Shown one piece after another: positions 61,226 through 64,000 of a DNA stretch of 64,000 nt. The notes under the pieces were generated by a model. The model saw nothing but the letters and a program-made list of their open reading frames with translations. It was not told the origin of the DNA and ran no database searches. The translations under genes were made by a program, and so were the position numbers. The first letter of the stretch is position 1; the number at the start of each line of letters is the position of its first letter. The stretch comes from Mycobacterium fragae (lineage in GTDB: Bacteria > Actinomycetota > Actinomycetes > Mycobacteriales > Mycobacteriaceae): NCBI RefSeq assembly GCF_002102185.1, contig NZ_LQOW01000008.1:62001-126000 (forward strand), in the 5' to 3' direction.

Positions 61226-62211
61226 CTGCCGCGGATGTGTCTGGAGACGTCCGAACGCGCATCTACGCGCTGATGGTGCTGATGAAGGCCGCCGACGACC
61301 GGCTGTCCAAGGGCATCAGCACCGGGGAGTTCATGTGCGTGTACTGGCCGTCGCGCGGGCAGGAAGCCGTTGCCGCCGCGATGGGCGTCTCGCTGCGGCC
61401 CGATGACCAGTTGGTGACGACCTACCGCGGCCTGCACGATCTCATCGGCAAAGGCGTCCCGCTCGAGGAGATCTACGGCGAGATGATGGGACGCACCGTC
61501 GGCGCCGGCCGCGGCAAGGGCGGCACCATGCACATCGCCAACCCCGGCAAGGGTGTGATGCTCTGCACCGGAATCGTCGGCGCCGGACCACCGGTGGCCG
61601 TTGGGTTGGCAATGGCCGCCAGGCGCAAGGGACTCGACCGCGTCACCGTGGTCAGCTTCGGCGACGGCGCCACCAACACCGGCTCGTTTCACGAGGCAGC
61701 CAACATGGCCGCGCTGTGGGATCTCCCGATGGTCTTCGTATGTCAGAACAACCTCTATGCGGAGATGACGCCGACCGCCGACACCATGAAGCTCGAGCGC
61801 GTCGCCGATCGGGCGGCCGGCTACGGCATGCCGGGTGTCCGCGTCGACGGCAACGACCCGCTGGCGGTGAAATCGGCGCTCGACGACGCATTGCGGCGTG
61901 CGCGCACCGGCGACGGGCCCACCTTCATCGAGTGCGTGACGTTCCGCTTCCGCGGCCACTACTTCGGCGACCGGATGCCCTACATCCCCAAGGATCAGCT
62001 GGCCGCGGCGATGGAAGCCGACCCGGTGCCGCGATTCCGCCGCCACCTCGTCGACGCCGGGGTCTGCAGCGAAGACGAACTCAACCGCATCGACAACGAA
62101 GCCCTGGCGACGGTGGAATCTGCTTTGGAGACGGTCATGAGCGCCGACTCTCCATCGGTCGAGGAGCTCGAACGCGACGTCTACGCAAGCCCGATCAAGT
62201 TTCCTGTTTGA
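61222..62211 (+). CDS. 2-oxo acid / acetoin dehydrogenase E1 component, alpha subunit
   Basis: This 329-residue ThDP-dependent dehydrogenase alpha subunit has the PSRGQEAVAAAMG entry motif, YRGLHDLIGKG, the ThDP-Mg motif GDGATNTGSFHEAANMAA ending in NN, and RFRGHYFGDRMPYI in the loop region. It resembles AcoA and PdhA types. It decarboxylates a 2-oxo acid or cleaves an alpha-diketone or acyloin onto lipoamide. It overlaps the previous stop (GTG 61222) and is followed by the beta subunit. Confidence 0.92.
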   Translation: MTAADVSGDVRTRIYALMVLMKAADDRLSKGISTGEFMCVYWPSRGQEAVAAAMGVSLRPDDQLVTTYRGLHDLIGKGVPLEEIYGEMMGRTVGAGRGKGGTMHIANPGKGVMLCTGIVGAGPPVAVGLAMAARRKGLDRVTVVSFGDGATNTGSFHEAANMAALWDLPMVFVCQNNLYAEMTPTADTMKLERVADRAAGYGMPGVRVDGNDPLAVKSALDDALRRARTGDGPTFIECVTFRFRGHYFGDRMPYIPKDQLAAAMEADPVPRFRRHLVDAGVCSEDELNRIDNEALATVESALETVMSADSPSVEELERDVYASPIKFPV

Positions 62212-62220
62212 GGCCGCGAC

Positions 62221-63219
62221 ATGGACGAGAAAGAGATGACGATGCGCGAGGCGCTGAACCTCGCACTCGATCAAGCCCTGGAGGCCGACGACAGGGTGTT
62301 TCTGCTCGGTGAGGACATCGCCGATCCCGGTGCGTCGGGCCCGACGGCAGGACTGTCGACGAAATACGGCCATGACCGCGTCCTGGATACGCCCATCTCG
62401 GAGGCCGCGATCGTCGGCGCTGCGATCGGCGCCGCGATCGACGGGCTGTTGCCGGTTGCCGAAATCATGATCATGGACTTCATCGGCATCGCCGCCGATC
62501 AGCTGATCAACAACGCCGCAAAGCTGCGATTCATGACCGGTGGGCGTACCAGTGCGCCGATCACCATCCGCACGCAGGTTTATGCCGGGCTGGCGACCGG
62601 TGCCACGCACTCGCAAAGCCTGGAGGCGTGGTTCATGCACATTCCCGGGATGAAGGTGATCGTGCCGTCCACCCCGCGCGATGGCAAAGGCCTACTGACT
62701 TCGGCGATCTTCGACGAGGACCCGTGCCTGTTCGTCGAGACGATCCGTCTGCAAGGTAAGAAGGGCAATGTCCCTGTGGAAGCCGGGTTCTCAATTCCCC
62801 TCGGCCACGCCGACATCAAGCGGCCGGGCAGCGACGTGACGCTGATCGGCTATGGGCGTAGCGTGCATGAGGCGTTGGACGCGGCGGCCACGCTGGCCGA
62901 CCAAGGCGTGAGCGCCGAAGTCGTCGACCTGCGCACCCTGGTGCCCCTCGACGTCGAGACAATAGTCGAGTCGGTGCGTCGTACCCGCCGGGCGGTCGTT
63001 GTGCACGACGCGGTCCAATTCGCCGGCCCCGGAGCAGAAATCGCCGCGATTCTGCAATCCGAACTGTTCGGCCACCTCGCCGCGCCCGTCGAACGGGTGG
63101 GCGCCAGGTTCGTCCCCAACCCGGCGGCGGCCGCGCTCGAGGCTCAAGTTTACCCGTCGGCGGCGCGGATCACAGCAGCAGCGCAACGTACCCTTGAGGC
63201 AGTGAAAGTCGATGACTGA
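62221..63219 (+). CDS. 2-oxo acid / acetoin dehydrogenase E1 component, beta subunit
   Basis: This 332-residue beta subunit has LLGEDIADPGASGPT with the ThDP-activating Glu, DTPISEAAIVGAAIGAAIDG, and the C-terminal transketolase-type domain (VTLIGYGRSVHEALDAA, VDLRTLVPLD). Both E1 halves look intact and should form an alpha2beta2 E1. ATG 62221 is nine bases after the alpha stop. Its end overlaps the lipoyl-protein start by eight bases. Confidence 0.92.
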   Translation: MDEKEMTMREALNLALDQALEADDRVFLLGEDIADPGASGPTAGLSTKYGHDRVLDTPISEAAIVGAAIGAAIDGLLPVAEIMIMDFIGIAADQLINNAAKLRFMTGGRTSAPITIRTQVYAGLATGATHSQSLEAWFMHIPGMKVIVPSTPRDGKGLLTSAIFDEDPCLFVETIRLQGKKGNVPVEAGFSIPLGHADIKRPGSDVTLIGYGRSVHEALDAAATLADQGVSAEVVDLRTLVPLDVETIVESVRRTRRAVVVHDAVQFAGPGAEIAAILQSELFGHLAAPVERVGARFVPNPAAAALEAQVYPSAARITAAAQRTLEAVKVDD

Positions 63220-63448
63220 CTTTGTCATTCGCATTCCGCGCGTCTCGGTGGCCGTCTCCGAAGCCGAGCTCACGGAGTTTCTTGTGGCCGCCGGCGATCA
63301 CGTCGAGGAAGGCACGCCGATCTATGTGATCGCCACTGAGAAGGCCGAACAGGAAATCGAAGCGGGAGCGTCGGGCACCGTCCAGTGGACGGGCCAGATC
63401 GGGACCACCTACGACATCGGCGCCGAAATCGGCGTCATCACTTCGTAA
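63212..63448 (+). CDS. Free-standing lipoyl-carrier protein (single lipoyl domain)
   Basis: This 78-residue protein is a complete lipoyl/biotinyl domain and nothing else. The lipoylation Lys is Lys44 in IATEKAEQEIE, at the hairpin turn, with AAGDHVEEGTPIYVI and the closing ASGTVQWTGQIG. E2 proteins normally fuse this domain to a peripheral-subunit-binding domain and an acyltransferase core; both are absent. It is directly coupled to E1-beta, so it should be reductively acylated by it. The acyltransferase and E3 may be encoded elsewhere or just beyond the window. Confidence 0.87.
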   Translation: MTDFVIRIPRVSVAVSEAELTEFLVAAGDHVEEGTPIYVIATEKAEQEIEAGASGTVQWTGQIGTTYDIGAEIGVITS

Positions 63449-63463
63449 CGAAAGGTAAAGCTT

Positions 63464-64000
63464 ATGGATCTCAACGAGACCCGCGAGAGAATCATTTACG
63501 AAAAAGAAGGCCCAATCGCCCGGATCACGCTGAACTGGCCCGAGAAGGCCAACGCCCAGGACCAGAAGCTGGCCGAAGAAGTCGACGCCGCGCTGGCCGA
63601 CGCCGACCGCGACTACGACATCAAGGTGCTGATCCTCAAAGCCAACGGAAAAGGCTTCTGCTCGGGACACGCGATCGGCAACAATGCGGTCGACTACCCC
63701 GAATTCGTCGAGGGTGCAAAGGTCATGGGCACGCCATGGAAGCCGCAGACCGACCTGTTCGTCAAGCCGGTGCTGAACCTGTGGGAGTTCTCCAAGCCGA
63801 CGATCGCGCAGGTGCACGGCTACTGCGTCGGCGGGGGCACCCACTACGGGCTGACCACCGACATCGTCATCGCTTCGGAGGACGCCTATTTCCAATACCC
63901 GCCGCTGCAGGGATTCGGCATGCCGTCCGGCGAGTGCTCGATTGAGCCATGGGTCTTCATGAACTGGCGGCGCGCGGCCTACTACCTGTACCTGGCCGAA
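63464..64000 (+). CDS. Enoyl-CoA hydratase/isomerase family protein (cut by window edge)
   Basis: The first 179 residues of a crotonase-fold protein are visible, and the frame is open at the right edge. It has ARITLNWPEKANAQDQK and oxyanion-hole KGFCSGHAIGNN. The usual first-Glu position (GYCVGGGTHYGLTTD) is Thr, and PPLQGFGMPSGECS follows, so it may not be a simple hydratase. GAAAGG precedes ATG 63464. It continues the operon after the lipoyl protein, linking E1 chemistry to CoA thioester processing. Confidence 0.87.
   Translation, partial: MDLNETRERIIYEKEGPIARITLNWPEKANAQDQKLAEEVDAALADADRDYDIKVLILKANGKGFCSGHAIGNNAVDYPEFVEGAKVMGTPWKPQTDLFVKPVLNLWEFSKPTIAQVHGYCVGGGTHYGLTTDIVIASEDAYFQYPPLQGFGMPSGECSIEPWVFMNWRRAAYYLYLAE

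Noticed and set aside
61213..62640. A 475-codon leftward open frame opposite the E1 genes
   Set aside because: The plus strand encodes complete E1-alpha and E1-beta; the antisense protein is His/Arg-rich with no recognisable fold.
1..64000. KstR/KstR2-type operators, CRISPR arrays, tRNA or rRNA genes, insertion sequences
   Set aside because: Reading both strands by eye I found no convincing instance of any of these.

Overview
The window is high-GC actinobacterial DNA and looks like a Mycobacterium, probably an environmental or opportunistic species. The evidence is its content: many FadD-type acyl-CoA ligases, FadE acyl-CoA dehydrogenases, EchA-type crotonases and class III CoA-transferases, plus F420-type LLM and PPOX flavoproteins, a pair of Mce-associated membrane proteins, a Rieske oxygenase resembling KshA, three cytochrome P450s, mycofactocin-type SDR and ADH enzymes, and a HAMP adenylate cyclase of the mycobacterial type. 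I saw no rRNA, tRNA, insertion sequence, phage gene or CRISPR array. Coding density is very high and no gene-free stretch exceeds about 215 bp.

Layout. 1-3.9 kb: aldehyde dehydrogenase end, adenylate cyclase, a decayed maleylpyruvate-isomerase-like gene, and an APH/ACAD10-like kinase-fold protein. 3.9-10.3 kb: an acyl-CoA dehydrogenase divergent from an operon of SDR, thiolase, CoA-transferase, acyl-CoA dehydrogenase and GntR regulator. 10.3-17.3 kb: a leftward operon of three crotonases followed by three acyl-CoA ligases, divergent from thioesterase, GntR and crotonase (17.4-19.7 kb). 19.7-22.4 kb: TetR, SDR and a frameshifted DapA-family gene. 22.6-29.4 kb: a rightward operon of crotonase, amidohydrolase, FadD19-like ligase, amidohydrolase and two acyl-CoA dehydrogenases. 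29.4-31.9 kb: two alpha/beta hydrolases and a divergent TetR gene with twin palindromes. 31.9-38.8 kb: a leftward run of Rieske oxygenase, isochorismatase-like protein, FadD19-like ligase, P450, CoA-transferase and SCP-x-like thiolase. 38.9-42.4 kb: SnoaL-like protein, hydrolase, LLM flavoprotein and a frameshifted SDR. 42.4-46.8 kb: carboxyltransferase, PPOX protein, LLM flavoprotein and P450. 46.8-49.8 kb: secreted phosphoesterase, PPOX protein and hydrolase. 49.9-54.6 kb: VOC protein, SDR, zinc ADH, P450 and an esterase-like protein. 54.7-56.0 kb: two Mce-associated proteins. 56.2-58.6 kb: a heteromeric acyl-CoA dehydrogenase pair. 58.6-64 kb: CoA-transferase, mycofactocin-type SDR, a small alpha/beta-barrel protein, E1-alpha, E1-beta, a free-standing lipoyl protein and a crotonase cut by the window edge.

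How it fits together. Taken as a whole, the region is a catabolic island for one or more hydrophobic, probably alicyclic, terpenoid-like or steroid-like compounds. P450, Rieske and F420 enzymes would oxidise the skeleton; SDR and ADH enzymes would oxidise alcohols; ligases and CoA-transferases would make CoA esters; dehydrogenases, crotonases and thiolases would shorten them; and amidohydrolases, thioesterase and esterase-like proteins would cut or release products. Several local regulators (two GntR, two TetR) and a recurring TACTGTA/TACAGTA element near gene starts suggest substrate-induced derepression. The substrate cannot be read from the sequence. Three genes are broken, two of them by apparent one-base deletions alone, so either decay or consensus errors should be considered.
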